34,006 nt of DNA from positions 1 to 34,006 of the forward strand of contig JBGVQN010000011.1 in the NCBI GenBank assembly GCA_045127535.1, written 5' to 3'. A program made the position numbers and the translations under genes. The notes under the pieces were generated by a model. That model saw only the letters and a program-made list of their open reading frames with translations. It had not been told where the DNA came from and searched no databases. The DNA comes from UBA2942 sp045127535 (GTDB lineage Bacteria; Bacillota; Clostridia; Lachnospirales; Lachnospiraceae). This document shows positions 24,078 through 32,692 of this stretch, one piece after another (position 1 is the stretch's first letter; every line of letters starts with the position of its first letter).

Positions 24078-25984
24078 TGAAACAAGTCAAGGGAATTGGA
24101 AAAAGGATTTTAATTGCGGTCCTGGTGGTAGCCCTCATTGGAGGCGCGGCCTGGGGAGGCATTTATGCATTCAAGCATTTTCGAAGTGGTAGCACAGTGT
24201 ATGTATACCCAATGGATGAGCTGATCGTAACAGATGACTGGATCGGAAACCAGGAAGAAAGCTATGGCAACGTTTATACCAGCAATATGCAGACTGTTTA
24301 TGTATCTTCCTCACAGACTGTAACCGAGATTCTGGTAGAGGAAGGTCAGGAAGTGAAAAAGGGAGATGTACTGTTTTCCTATGATACCACATTAAGTGAC
24401 CTGAATTTAGAACGGCAGAGAATTCAGATTCAGAAATTGGAGAAAGAGTTAGAAGAGCAGAAAAAAGAACTTCAGGTAATCCAGACCTACCGCCCGGGAC
24501 AGAAGGTAAAATATTCTGATCTCCCGGAAGATAGTACACTTTTAAGCAGTCTGGAGGAAGAGCCGGTATATACGGCCAGTGCGGCAGGCTTTTCCCTGTT
24601 TTCTGCTGTGATGAGCCAGATCATAGAGAGTACCGAAGAAGAATCCGTGACAGAAACAACGGAAGCATCTTCTGAAGAAATTCCGGAAAGTGCTTCTCAG
24701 ACTCCTTCTGAAACAGAAAATGAACCGGAAAGCCAGGACACTGTGCAGGAAACCTCTGGGGAGGAAGCAGGGACTTCTGCTCATGAAACAGAAGAAAGTG
24801 AAAACTCTGCAGAAGGATCCGCCAGTACCCAGGAAAGCGTAGAACAAGACTATCCTATCCTGTTAGGAGGACAGGGAACAGAGGCAGATCCTTATGTTTA
24901 CCGTTGGGCACAGGAATATTACATGGATGCTGCTTTTGTACAGCATGTATTGAACGGGCAGGAAGAAGCTTATGTACTTTTTGGAATTTATATGGACCAG
25001 GGCACAGATGAGGAAACGGAGGTTTCAGATTCAGAGTCAGAAAGTCAGGGAGCCAGTTTTACATGGCTGATGTATTTTCAGAAAGATGGTTCTTATGAAT
25101 ATTTGAAGGTATCCATTGGCCAGTCCATCTATGATGTGCTGAATCTGGAAGAAGATGATAATGTGGATGATGACATGGGTGATGAATATGACGCCAGTTT
25201 TGACGATGACTTTATTGGCTGGGAAGAGGATTACGATATGGTAACCCTGACTGCAGAGGAAATCGCCAGTATGACCACAAAGAAACAGCAGGAAATTACA
25301 AGTACCGAGTTGTCCCTTCGTTCTGCTAATTTAGAATACAAAAAGATGGAAGAAGAAATCAACAACAACAAAGTAGTCAGCAGCATTGACGGTACCGTGA
25401 TTTCACTGAATGATCTGGAAACAGCCCAGGGGAATTCCGAAGCGTTCATTAAGGTTTCCGCAGGAGGCGGCTATTATGTGCAGGGCTGCGTGGGAGAATT
25501 TACTTTAGATCAGGTACAGGTAGGACAGATGGTAGAAATCATGTCGCATGAAACCGGCGTTGTATGTGAGGGAGAAGTTACAGAAACTTCTGAATATCCT
25601 GTTTCTGATAATTACTATTATTCTTCCGGCAACAGCAATGTATCCTATTATCCATATACGGTTTTCATTGATGAATCAGCAGATTTGATGAATGGAGAGG
25701 GTGTCTCTATGACCCTTCAAAAAGCTTATGAAGAGGACACCGGTTTTTATCTGGACAATATGTTCATCCGCAGTGAAAACGGTGAAAGCTATGTCTATGT
25801 GCAGGCAGAAGACGGTACGCTCCACAAGCAGGTGATTCGTACAGGAAAAAGTCTTTGGGGCAGCTACACCCAGGTGCTGGATGGCTTATCTGCTGATATG
25901 CATATTGCTTTCCCATATGGCAATAGTGTAACAGAAGGTGCAGCGACAGAAATCAAAGATATCAGCTATCTGTACCAGTATTGA
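24077..25984 (+). CDS. Second HlyD-like adaptor with an inserted Ser/Glu-rich domain
   Basis: A 635-residue membrane-anchored adaptor. An N-terminal helix (ILIAVLVVALIGGAAWGGIYAF) is not followed by a lipobox. The first barrel-sandwich half (VEEGQEVKKGDVLFSYD) leads into a short coiled coil (about 110-135). An insertion follows: a low-complexity Ser/Thr/Glu segment (about 185-255), then a predicted folded part beginning ILLGGQGTEADPYVYRWAQE and containing FTWLMYFQKDGSYEYLKVSI, then an Asp-rich stretch. The returning coil (MTTKKQQEITSTELSLRSAN) and the second half (SIDGTVISLNDL) come after, then beta-barrel segments. The ATG at 24077 overlaps the ATPase stop. Having two adaptors for one ATPase/permease pair is notable; one may extend the other or they may form a mixed ring. 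Confidence 0.85.
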   Translation: MKQVKGIGKRILIAVLVVALIGGAAWGGIYAFKHFRSGSTVYVYPMDELIVTDDWIGNQEESYGNVYTSNMQTVYVSSSQTVTEILVEEGQEVKKGDVLFSYDTTLSDLNLERQRIQIQKLEKELEEQKKELQVIQTYRPGQKVKYSDLPEDSTLLSSLEEEPVYTASAAGFSLFSAVMSQIIESTEEESVTETTEASSEEIPESASQTPSETENEPESQDTVQETSGEEAGTSAHETEESENSAEGSASTQESVEQDYPILLGGQGTEADPYVYRWAQEYYMDAAFVQHVLNGQEEAYVLFGIYMDQGTDEETEVSDSESESQGASFTWLMYFQKDGSYEYLKVSIGQSIYDVLNLEEDDNVDDDMGDEYDASFDDDFIGWEEDYDMVTLTAEEIASMTTKKQQEITSTELSLRSANLEYKKMEEEINNNKVVSSIDGTVISLNDLETAQGNSEAFIKVSAGGGYYVQGCVGEFTLDQVQVGQMVEIMSHETGVVCEGEVTETSEYPVSDNYYYSSGNSNVSYYPYTVFIDESADLMNGEGVSMTLQKAYEEDTGFYLDNMFIRSENGESYVYVQAEDGTLHKQVIRTGKSLWGSYTQVLDGLSADMHIAFPYGNSVTEGAATEIKDISYLYQY

Positions 25985-25999
25985 TAAGGAGGGGAGAAT

Positions 26000-27259
26000 A
26001 TGTTTGAAAATATTGCATTGGCCTTTCAGGGCATTATAGGACACAAGCTTCGCTCCTTTCTGACCATGCTTGGTATCATCATAGGCATTGCTTCTATTAT
26101 ATCTATTGTATCTACCATTAAGGGAACCAATGAACAGATCAAAAGCAATCTCATTGGCTCCGGTACGGATTCCGTGGTGATTGAACTGAATGAAGGCAGC
26201 TATTCTTATGATATGGCTTACAATGCACTGCCGGAAGGTGTTCCAGTGATCACAGAAGAAGTACGTCAGGAAATAGAAGCCTTAGAAGAAGTAGAGCTAG
26301 CTTCCCTGTACAACATCAGAACCTATGCAGATGAAAGTGTATATTATAAAAATACAGGATACAGTGGTTCTGTCCTTGGCATCGATCCGTATTATTTTGA
26401 TGTATATGGATATTACATCCAGTATGGCAGAGGCTTTACAGAAGCTGATTTTGATGAATTTCACAAGGTAGCAATTGTAGATGAAACAGCTGCGAAGTCG
26501 CTGTTTGAAGGGGAAAATCCTCTGGGCAAGACCATAGAGATTTATGGAGAGCCTTTTGTCATCATAGGGATCAGTGCCCAGGCATCCTCTTTTGAACCGG
26601 TGATCAATTCTGTCAATGATTACTGGACCTATCAGTCTGACGGCAGCAGCGGCAAGCTGTTCATCCCACAGCCAGCCTGGGGCATTGTGTATCGTTACGA
26701 TGAACCACAGTCAGTAGTGGTAAGGGCTGTCAGTACAGACGACATGGCAAATGCAGGAAGAAATACTGCAGATATTTTAAATGCAAGACTGACCGTGGAT
26801 GAGGAAAGTGATCTGTCCTACAAGAGTACGAATGTACTGGAAGAGGCAAAGAAGCTGCAGGAGTTAAGTTCATCTACCAATAAACAGCTTCTCTGGATCG
26901 CAAGCATCTCTTTGTTGGTTGGTGGTATTGGTGTTATGAACATTATGCTGGTAACGGTAACAGAGCGTACCAAAGAAATTGGTCTGAAAAAGGCCATTGG
27001 TGCAAGAAAGAGAAGGATTTTGTTCCAGTTCCTCACAGAGGCGGCAGTCCTTACCTGCTTTGGCGGTATACTGGGTGTGGGTGCCGGCATTATCATGGCT
27101 CAGGTTATATCCAATTTAAGTGCTACTCCTACCGCCATCAGTATTCCAGCAGCAATCATTGCAGTGGCATTCTCCATGCTCATTGGTATTATTTTTGGCT
27201 TGATTCCGGCAGTGAAAGCAGCAAACTTAAATCCCATTGATGCACTGCGCAGGGAATAA
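26000..27259 (+). CDS. MacB/FtsX-type ABC transporter permease
   Basis: A 419-residue permease. The first transmembrane helix (LRSFLTMLGIIIGIASIISIV) is followed by a large extracellular MacB periplasmic-core-like domain (about 45-280). Three helices at the C-terminus form the FtsX domain (LLWIASISLLVGGIGVMNIML, LTCFGGILGVGAGIIMAQVI, AAIIAVAFSMLIGIIFGLIPA). TERTKEIGLKKAIGARKRRI and the ending KAANLNPIDALRRE are diagnostic of the family. AAGGAGGGG precedes the ATG, 15 bases after the second adaptor. With the ATPase it would form a mechanotransmission-type exporter, of the kind used for antibiotics, peptides or lipids. A terminator follows. Confidence 0.94.
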   Translation: MFENIALAFQGIIGHKLRSFLTMLGIIIGIASIISIVSTIKGTNEQIKSNLIGSGTDSVVIELNEGSYSYDMAYNALPEGVPVITEEVRQEIEALEEVELASLYNIRTYADESVYYKNTGYSGSVLGIDPYYFDVYGYYIQYGRGFTEADFDEFHKVAIVDETAAKSLFEGENPLGKTIEIYGEPFVIIGISAQASSFEPVINSVNDYWTYQSDGSSGKLFIPQPAWGIVYRYDEPQSVVVRAVSTDDMANAGRNTADILNARLTVDEESDLSYKSTNVLEEAKKLQELSSSTNKQLLWIASISLLVGGIGVMNIMLVTVTERTKEIGLKKAIGARKRRILFQFLTEAAVLTCFGGILGVGAGIIMAQVISNLSATPTAISIPAAIIAVAFSMLIGIIFGLIPAVKAANLNPIDALRRE

Positions 27260-27296
27260 GTGTTTACGTAAAAACGATATATATGACAATATCCGG

Positions 27297-27345
27297 GAGG
27301 ACATCTCATCAGGTCATTTGATGGCTTGGGGATGTTCTCTTTTTT
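27297..27345 (+). terminator. Terminator after the ABC operon
   Basis: GAGGACATCT (27297-27306) pairs with GGATGTTCTC (27330-27339), allowing wobbles. An inner stem CATCA/TGATG lies within. TTTTTT follows (27340-27345). The rest of the gap to 27606 holds an AT-rich stretch and the next promoter. Confidence 0.8.
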
Positions 27346-27469
27346 GTGTGAAAAACAGAGGCTGTTTTTACAGAAGTTACCTGTCTGGCTTAAAAATGTG
27401 AACAGAGAGACGCATTTTACATGAAAAATAAATAATTTTACTTAATCTTAACATGTTTTTAAAATACTA

Positions 27470-27498
27470 TTAAACTTTGTCGGGTTTTCTGCTAGAAT
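27470..27498 (+). promoter_or_regulatory. Sigma-A promoter for the Na/Pi cotransporter gene
   Basis: TTAAAC (27470-27475), a 17-base spacer and TAGAAT (27493-27498). The leader to ATG 27607 is about 100 bases. No direct repeats resembling a Pho box were recognised. Confidence 0.55.
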
Positions 27499-27606
27499 AA
27501 GCTTATTGGTGCTATTTTGTCCTTGTACTGGAAAGGCAGGAATGGTGCTGAATTAAACTTGGGGATAAACCCTGTAAATGTTTTTGAAAAACATGAAGGA
27601 GTTCGT

Positions 27607-29355
27607 ATGGGTATTGCATTAGTATTGTCACTGCTTGGAGGCGTTGCACTGTTTTTGTTTGGCATGAACCTGATGGGAGAAGGCCTGAAAAAAGCTGCCG
27701 GAAACAAGCTCGAAGTAACTCTGTGGAAACTGACCAATAGTCCATTGAAAGGTGTATTATTAGGGACCATTGTTACGTCTATTATCCAGTCATCTTCTGC
27801 TACTACGGTTATTGTAGTAGGTCTGGTGAATTCCGGTATGATGAAGGTGGCGCAGTCTATCAGTGTCATTATGGGTGCCAATATTGGTACCAGTATTACT
27901 GGCTGGATCTTATGTCTGTCTTACATAGGAGGCGACAGTGCCATTTCCAGTCTGTTGTCTACTGCCACTATTTCTGCAGTGGTGGCCATTATTGGTATTT
28001 TTTTCAGAAGCTTTAGTAAAAATGATACCAAGAAGCAGATTGGAGATATTCTTTTGGGCTTTGCTGTACTGATGTGCGGTCTGCAGACCATGAGCTCTGC
28101 AGTGTCACCCTTAAAGGAAAGTGCAGTATTTACAGAGATCCTGACCAAGTTTTCCAATCCATTTCTGGGGGTTCTCATTGGTATTGTGGTCACAGCGATT
28201 TTGCAGAGCGCATCTGCTGCAGTAGGTCTGCTTCAGGCACTGACTGTCACAGGATCCATTGACTTTTCACTGGCATTCCCGGTAATTATGGGTATGGGTA
28301 TTGGAGCTGCTGCACCGGTACTGCTGTCTTCTCTGAGTGCCAATACCAATGGAAAGCGGACTGCTTTTGTATATCTGTTCAATGATTTATTTGGCGCCAT
28401 TTTCATTTCTATCATTTTCTATACGATCAATGCATTTGTGGAATTTCCGTTTATGCACTGCACTATGACACCAGTGTCAGTTGCGCTGTTAAATTCTGTA
28501 TTCCGTATTGTTACAGTGGTACTGCTGTTCCCCTTTATCCGGTATATGGAAAAACTGGTCACCTGGCTCTTTAAAGATAAGCCGGAAGAACTGGAGGATA
28601 GGGCAGAGATCGAGAAGCTGGAAGAACGGTTTATTGGAAATCCGGATCTGGCCATTGAACGATGCAGACAGGTCATTGGCTTTATGGCAGAAAAGGCCAG
28701 AAAAAATCTGTTCAGAGCCATGGATCTGCTCTCAGAGTATGACCAGGAACGGTTTGAAAAGGTGCTGCAGCAGGAGGATGTGATCGATCAGTATGAGGAC
28801 AAGCTGGGATCCTATCTGATTAAGATTACCAAAGGAGAAGTCAGTGATGCCCAGAGCCGGGAGCTGTCTCTCATGCTTCATGCCATTGGAGATCTGGAGC
28901 GTATTGGAGACCATGCAGTGAATATTGTAGAGGCGGCTAAGGAAATTTATGATAAGAAAATTACCTTTTCCCAGGAAGCCAAGGCAGAGCTGGATGTGTT
29001 AAGCAGTGCTATCCGGGAAATTGTCTCTCTGGCATTGGAGACTTTTGTCAATGAAGATATAGAGCTGGCTGGCAGAGTAGAGCCTTTGGAAGAAACTGTG
29101 GATATTCTCTGCGATGAATTGAAGCTGCGTCACATTAACCGCCTTCAGAATGGTACCTGTACCCTGAATCAGGGATTTATTTTTAACGATCTGATCACCA
29201 ACTATGAACGTGTATCTGATCATTGTTCCAATCTGGGAGTGGCAGTTGTAGAATTGGAGACCAAATTAGATAATGCCCATGAATACATGAATCGGGTAAA
29301 AGACAGCCAGTTCACCAGCTATTTTAATGATTATAAGGAAAAGTATGCCATTTAA
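27607..29355 (+). CDS. Na+/phosphate cotransporter family protein with PhoU-like domain
   Basis: A 582-residue membrane protein. ATG 27607 follows GAAGGAG by 5 bases; the longer frame from TTG 27517 adds 30 residues without a site. The N-terminal half has two inverted NptA/PhoU-type repeats, with the signature QSSSATTVIVVGLVNSGMM in the first and ILQSASAAVGLLQAL in the second, and about eight to ten helices. From about residue 330 to the end is a cytoplasmic helical PhoU-like domain (ERIGDHAVNIVEAAKEI and YERVSDHCSNLGVAVVELE). The family imports phosphate with sodium in some bacteria; the domain may sense or regulate uptake. It stands alone with its own promoter. Confidence 0.92.
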   Translation: MGIALVLSLLGGVALFLFGMNLMGEGLKKAAGNKLEVTLWKLTNSPLKGVLLGTIVTSIIQSSSATTVIVVGLVNSGMMKVAQSISVIMGANIGTSITGWILCLSYIGGDSAISSLLSTATISAVVAIIGIFFRSFSKNDTKKQIGDILLGFAVLMCGLQTMSSAVSPLKESAVFTEILTKFSNPFLGVLIGIVVTAILQSASAAVGLLQALTVTGSIDFSLAFPVIMGMGIGAAAPVLLSSLSANTNGKRTAFVYLFNDLFGAIFISIIFYTINAFVEFPFMHCTMTPVSVALLNSVFRIVTVVLLFPFIRYMEKLVTWLFKDKPEELEDRAEIEKLEERFIGNPDLAIERCRQVIGFMAEKARKNLFRAMDLLSEYDQERFEKVLQQEDVIDQYEDKLGSYLIKITKGEVSDAQSRELSLMLHAIGDLERIGDHAVNIVEAAKEIYDKKITFSQEAKAELDVLSSAIREIVSLALETFVNEDIELAGRVEPLEETVDILCDELKLRHINRLQNGTCTLNQGFIFNDLITNYERVSDHCSNLGVAVVELETKLDNAHEYMNRVKDSQFTSYFNDYKEKYAI

Positions 29356-29542
29356 ACCTGATGCAAAAAGCAGACGATGCATGGGAAATGCCAGCAGCAG
29401 ATAGATCGCGTGTTTAGAAATATCTGTATCCGCAGTAAAAAAACAGATGTTTTACAGACAAAGACACCCTGGAGGGGTATAAATATTCAGTTTTTTTCCA
29501 AAAAAAGGGCATTCGTAAGAAAATAAAGTAAATAAAATTAAA

Positions 29543-29559
29543 ACTTTCTTTAAGAAAGT
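29543..29559. promoter_or_regulatory. 17-base palindrome next to the gdhA promoter, possible operator
   Basis: ACTTTCTT-T-AAGAAAGT is a perfect odd-length palindrome ending 2 bases before the gdhA -35. Its position fits an activator or repressor site. No regulator gene is nearby. The rest of the 29356-29632 gap shows only AT-rich sequence and no strong terminator for the upstream gene. Confidence 0.4.
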
Positions 29560-29561
29560 GA

Positions 29562-29590
29562 TTGCATAAATTTCCAAAATATAATAAAAT
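29562..29590 (+). promoter_or_regulatory. Sigma-A promoter for gdhA
   Basis: TTGCAT (29562-29567), a 17-base spacer and TAAAAT (29585-29590). An overlapping TATAATAAAAT stretch strengthens the -10 region. The leader is about 35 bases. Confidence 0.65.
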
Positions 29591-29632
29591 AGACTCGTCA
29601 AAAAACCGATACTAACTAAGGAGAGTAAAAAA

Positions 29633-30967
29633 ATGGGTTATGTTGAAGAGGTACTCGCAAGAGTAAGAGAAAAGAACGCATCAGAACCAGAGTTTCTGCA
29701 GGCAGTTGAAGAAGTATTAGAGTCTTTAAAGCCAGTCATCGAAGCAAACGAAGAGCTTTACAGAAGAGAAGCTATCTTAGAGAGACTTTGTGAGCCTGAC
29801 CGTCAGATCAAGTTCCGTGTGACATGGGTAGACGACAAGGGACAGATGCAGGTAAATACCGGTTACCGTGTACAGTTTAACAATGCAATTGGACCGTACA
29901 AGGGTGGTTTACGTTTACATCCATCTGTAAACATCGGTATCATCAAGTTCTTAGGCTTCGAGCAGGTGTTAAAGAACTCCTTAACCAGTCTGCCAATCGG
30001 CGGCGGCAAGGGCGGTTCCGACTTCGATCCAAAGGGTAAGTCTGACAGAGAAATCATGGCATTCTGCAAGGCTTTCATGACCGAGCTGTACAAGTACATT
30101 GGTGCAGACGTAGACGTACCTGCAGGTGATATCGGTACAGGCGCAAGAGAGATCGGTTATCTGTACGGACAGTACAAGAAGATCACTAACCTGTATGAAG
30201 GTGTTCTGACTGGTAAGGGCTTAACCTATGGTGGTTCCTTAGCACGTACAGAAGCAACTGGATACGGTTTATTATACATGACCCGCGAGTTAATGCAGTG
30301 CCATGGCATGGATATGAAGGATAAGATCTGCTGTGTTTCCGGTTCCGGTAACGTAGCAATCTATGCAACTGAGAAGGCTCAGCAGATGGGCGCAAAGGTT
30401 GTAACTGTTTCTGATTCCACAGGCTGGATCTACGATCCAGAAGGCATTGACGTAGCTCTGTTAAAGGAAGTAAAGGAAGTAAAGCGTGCTCGTCTGACCG
30501 AGTATGCTGCTGCTAGACCAAGCGCTCAGTATCATGAGGGCCGTGGTGTATGGCAGATCAAGTGTGACATCGCTCTTCCATGTGCAACCCAGAACGAGCT
30601 GCTGCTTGAGGATGCAAAGCTGTTAGTAGCAAATGGCTGTACTGCAGTATGCGAAGGTGCTAACATGCCTACTACCATCGATGCAACCAAGTACTTACAG
30701 GAGAACGGTGTACTCTTTGTTTGCGGTAAGGCAGCAAATGCAGGTGGTGTAGCTACTTCTGCATTAGAGATGAGCCAGAACAGCGAGAGACTGAGCTGGA
30801 CATTCGAAGAAGTTGACAAGAAGTTAGAGCAGATCATGGTAAACATCTACCACAATATCGATGATGCTGCAAAGCGTTACGGTATGGAGGGCAACTATGT
30901 AGCTGGTGCTAACATCGCAGGCTTCGAGAAGGTCGTTGATGCAATGATCGCTCAGGGCGCATATTAA
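29633..30967 (+). CDS. gdhA: Glutamate dehydrogenase
   Basis: Interconverts glutamate with 2-oxoglutarate and ammonia. It has 444 residues, the hexameric bacterial class. Substrate Lys90 is in GPYKGGLRLHPSVN and catalytic Lys126 in PIGGGKGGSDFDPKGK; both lie one residue away from the well-studied Clostridium symbiosum enzyme numbering. The Rossmann fold has CCVSGSGNVAIYATEKA and the region VSDSTGW after beta 2, where Ser rather than an acidic residue tends to favour NADP. Coenzyme choice remains inference. AAGGAGAG precedes the ATG. It is a single-gene unit with its own promoter and a strong terminator. Codon use is biased as expected for a highly expressed gene. Confidence 0.96.
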   Translation: MGYVEEVLARVREKNASEPEFLQAVEEVLESLKPVIEANEELYRREAILERLCEPDRQIKFRVTWVDDKGQMQVNTGYRVQFNNAIGPYKGGLRLHPSVNIGIIKFLGFEQVLKNSLTSLPIGGGKGGSDFDPKGKSDREIMAFCKAFMTELYKYIGADVDVPAGDIGTGAREIGYLYGQYKKITNLYEGVLTGKGLTYGGSLARTEATGYGLLYMTRELMQCHGMDMKDKICCVSGSGNVAIYATEKAQQMGAKVVTVSDSTGWIYDPEGIDVALLKEVKEVKRARLTEYAAARPSAQYHEGRGVWQIKCDIALPCATQNELLLEDAKLLVANGCTAVCEGANMPTTIDATKYLQENGVLFVCGKAANAGGVATSALEMSQNSERLSWTFEEVDKKLEQIMVNIYHNIDDAAKRYGMEGNYVAGANIAGFEKVVDAMIAQGAY

Positions 30968-30998
30968 TTTTACATAAGATTACGGAATGTAATGTAAG

Positions 30999-31033
30999 GG
31001 AGTCTGCAGGTTTTGTGCCTGCAGGCTCCTTTT
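30999..31033 (+). terminator. Intrinsic terminator after gdhA
   Basis: GGAGTCTGCAGG (30999-31010) pairs with CCTGCAGGCTCC (31018-31029), with one T-G wobble and a 7-base loop, followed by TTTT. It ends gdhA transcription. Confidence 0.88.
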
Positions 31034-31144
31034 ATAAACCGTTTCTTGCAGTTCATAAGGAAACATTGTATAGTAAAAAATGAAAGAAACATCCTAGATG
31101 GAATGATACCAGAGCAGAATCTGAAATTGATACTGTTTTTGATA

Positions 31145-31173
31145 TTGCAAGATATTAAAAATGTATATGATAT
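31145..31173 (+). promoter_or_regulatory. Possible sigma-A promoter for the FliB-like gene
   Basis: TTGCAA (31145-31150), a 17-base spacer and TGATAT (31168-31173). The -10 overlaps the palindrome ATGATATCAT (31167-31176). A second palindrome, GGTATGATACC, lies near 31222. No other feature is evident between the gdhA terminator and 31249. Confidence 0.5.
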
Positions 31174-31249
31174 CATGCCAAGCAATGATAAAACGTCCGG
31201 TAAGGTGCTTTGTAATGATCTAGGTATGATACCATAAAAAGGAGAATTT

Positions 31250-32329
31250 ATGAAGGAATTGCGCCCATCTTATTATAAGGAATTTCACTGCATCGGCGGT
31301 GCCTGTACAGACACCTGCTGCGCAGGCTGGGAAATCGATGTAGATGATATAACTTATGAAAAATATCAGCAATTGCCAGAAGCTTTGAAAAAACATATCT
31401 GTTCCCAGATCGGAGAGGAAGGCGAGGATCATTTTTTTAAACTTCGTGAGGGACGCAGATGTCCTTTTTTAAATCAGGAGAATCTGTGTGATATCTTTAT
31501 TCAGGCAGGAGAAGACTATTTGTGCGACATCTGCAGAGAGCATCCAAGGTTTTATAACTGGATCGGCAGTTATACAGAAGTAGGACTTGGACTTTGCTGC
31601 GAGGAGGCACAGCGGCTGATTCTGGGCAATCCGGCACCTGCTGTGTTTGAAGAAATTGGAGATGAGACAGAGGCAGAGGACATGCTGTTAGAGTCCCTGT
31701 TACAGGCCAGAAATACGTTGTTTGCCATTGTTCAGAACAGGAAACAATCCATTTTTGCCAGAATGAGACAGGCTGCAGCATTTGCAGAAAGATTGCAGGA
31801 TATTCTGGATTTTACACCGGAGGAAGAACTGGCAGAGGAAATACACCGTCTGTGTACAACATATATTTTCCAGGGAATGGAAGAAAAAACGGCAGATTCT
31901 GCTGCCCCTTTGCAGCAGCTTCTCACCACATATACCACTCTGGAAGCCTTAGACAGTACCTGGACAGCGTATATGGAACATCTGAAAATGCACACAGAAG
32001 AACTTCTTTTACATAAATCTGCTTTTTTACAGGCGTATGGGGACCATTTGTATGAATATGAACATCTGATGGTCTATTTCTTGTACCGCTATTTTCTGGA
32101 ATCAGTATATACCATGGATGTACAAATTCCGGTATGGTTTGCCATAGCCAGTGTGTGGGTGATCCTCCTTTGTGATATTGATCATTGGTGCCAATACGGC
32201 AGTCTTGATTTTACCCAGCAGTGCAGCATCATCCGCCGCTATTCCAAGGAAATTGAATATTGTACAGAAAACGTAGAGGCAGTCTGTGATATATGTGGTG
32301 CAATAGATTGGAATAAGCTGCTGATGTGA
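31250..32329 (+). CDS. Cys-rich FliB-like protein (flagellin lysine-N-methylase family)
   Basis: A 359-residue protein starting 7 bases after AAAAGGAG. The N-terminal third is rich in Cys: Cys14, Cys19, Cys23, Cys24 (FHCIGGACTDTCCAGWEID), Cys51, Cys71 and Cys80 (CPFLNQENLC), Cys92 and Cys95 (LCDICREHPRFYNW), Cys116 and Cys117. This pattern, probably a metal or iron-sulfur centre, is that of FliB-type proteins. The remaining two thirds are helical with a few aromatic clusters. FliB methylates flagellin lysines in Salmonella, but there are no flagellar genes here, and related proteins are common in non-motile gut Clostridia. The true target is unknown. Confidence 0.8.
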   Translation: MKELRPSYYKEFHCIGGACTDTCCAGWEIDVDDITYEKYQQLPEALKKHICSQIGEEGEDHFFKLREGRRCPFLNQENLCDIFIQAGEDYLCDICREHPRFYNWIGSYTEVGLGLCCEEAQRLILGNPAPAVFEEIGDETEAEDMLLESLLQARNTLFAIVQNRKQSIFARMRQAAAFAERLQDILDFTPEEELAEEIHRLCTTYIFQGMEEKTADSAAPLQQLLTTYTTLEALDSTWTAYMEHLKMHTEELLLHKSAFLQAYGDHLYEYEHLMVYFLYRYFLESVYTMDVQIPVWFAIASVWVILLCDIDHWCQYGSLDFTQQCSIIRRYSKEIEYCTENVEAVCDICGAIDWNKLLM

Positions 32330-32369
32330 ACGTGAAATAGCAGCAGAATAAAAATGGGAACACAAAGTT

Positions 32370-32486
32370 ATGTTGTGTGCAAAAGAAAATCCAGTCAGTG
32401 AAGTAAAGAACGGATATGGTATCTGGAATTTGAAAGCAGTTTTTACAGACTTTGATGATCTTCTGAAACGTGGAATACAGATGTAA
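32370..32486 (+). CDS. Possible 38-residue small ORF
   Basis: In the 363-base gap before the phenylacetate-CoA ligase gene, ATG 32370 opens a frame reading MLCAKENPVSEVKNGYGIWN then LKAVFTDFDDLLKRGIQM. The composition is protein-like with an amphipathic C-terminal half. No good ribosome binding site precedes it, so it may be a decayed gene remnant instead. The product is not recognised. Between 32487 and 32571 the sequence is A-rich with nothing clear. Confidence 0.25.
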   Translation: MLCAKENPVSEVKNGYGIWNLKAVFTDFDDLLKRGIQM

Positions 32487-32571
32487 ATGTTTAGCAAGCT
32501 AAAATAAAAAAGCAGGTAGACGAAGAAAAAACTTACGAAAAAAAGAAATTTGTTCAATTGTTGAATTTTCC

Positions 32572-32600
32572 TTGTGAAAAGCATGTATTTTTGGTAAAAT
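32572..32600 (+). promoter_or_regulatory. Sigma-A promoter for the phenylacetate-CoA ligase gene
   Basis: TTGTGA (32572-32577), a 17-base spacer and TAAAAT (32595-32600). The leader to ATG 32693 is about 85 bases. Confidence 0.6.
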
Positions 32601-32692
32601 TACAAATAAGTTGTCTGCTGTATTGGCAGAGTAATTGTGACAGGTGTATTTTTATCCACTTGAAAAATAGTGAAACTTGGAGGAATGAGACA

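Noticed and set aside
32102..32584. 160-residue minus-strand frame
   Set aside because: It is antisense to the end of the FliB-like gene and the A-rich gap, with a composition (Phe/Tyr/Leu runs) expected from reversed AT-rich sequence.
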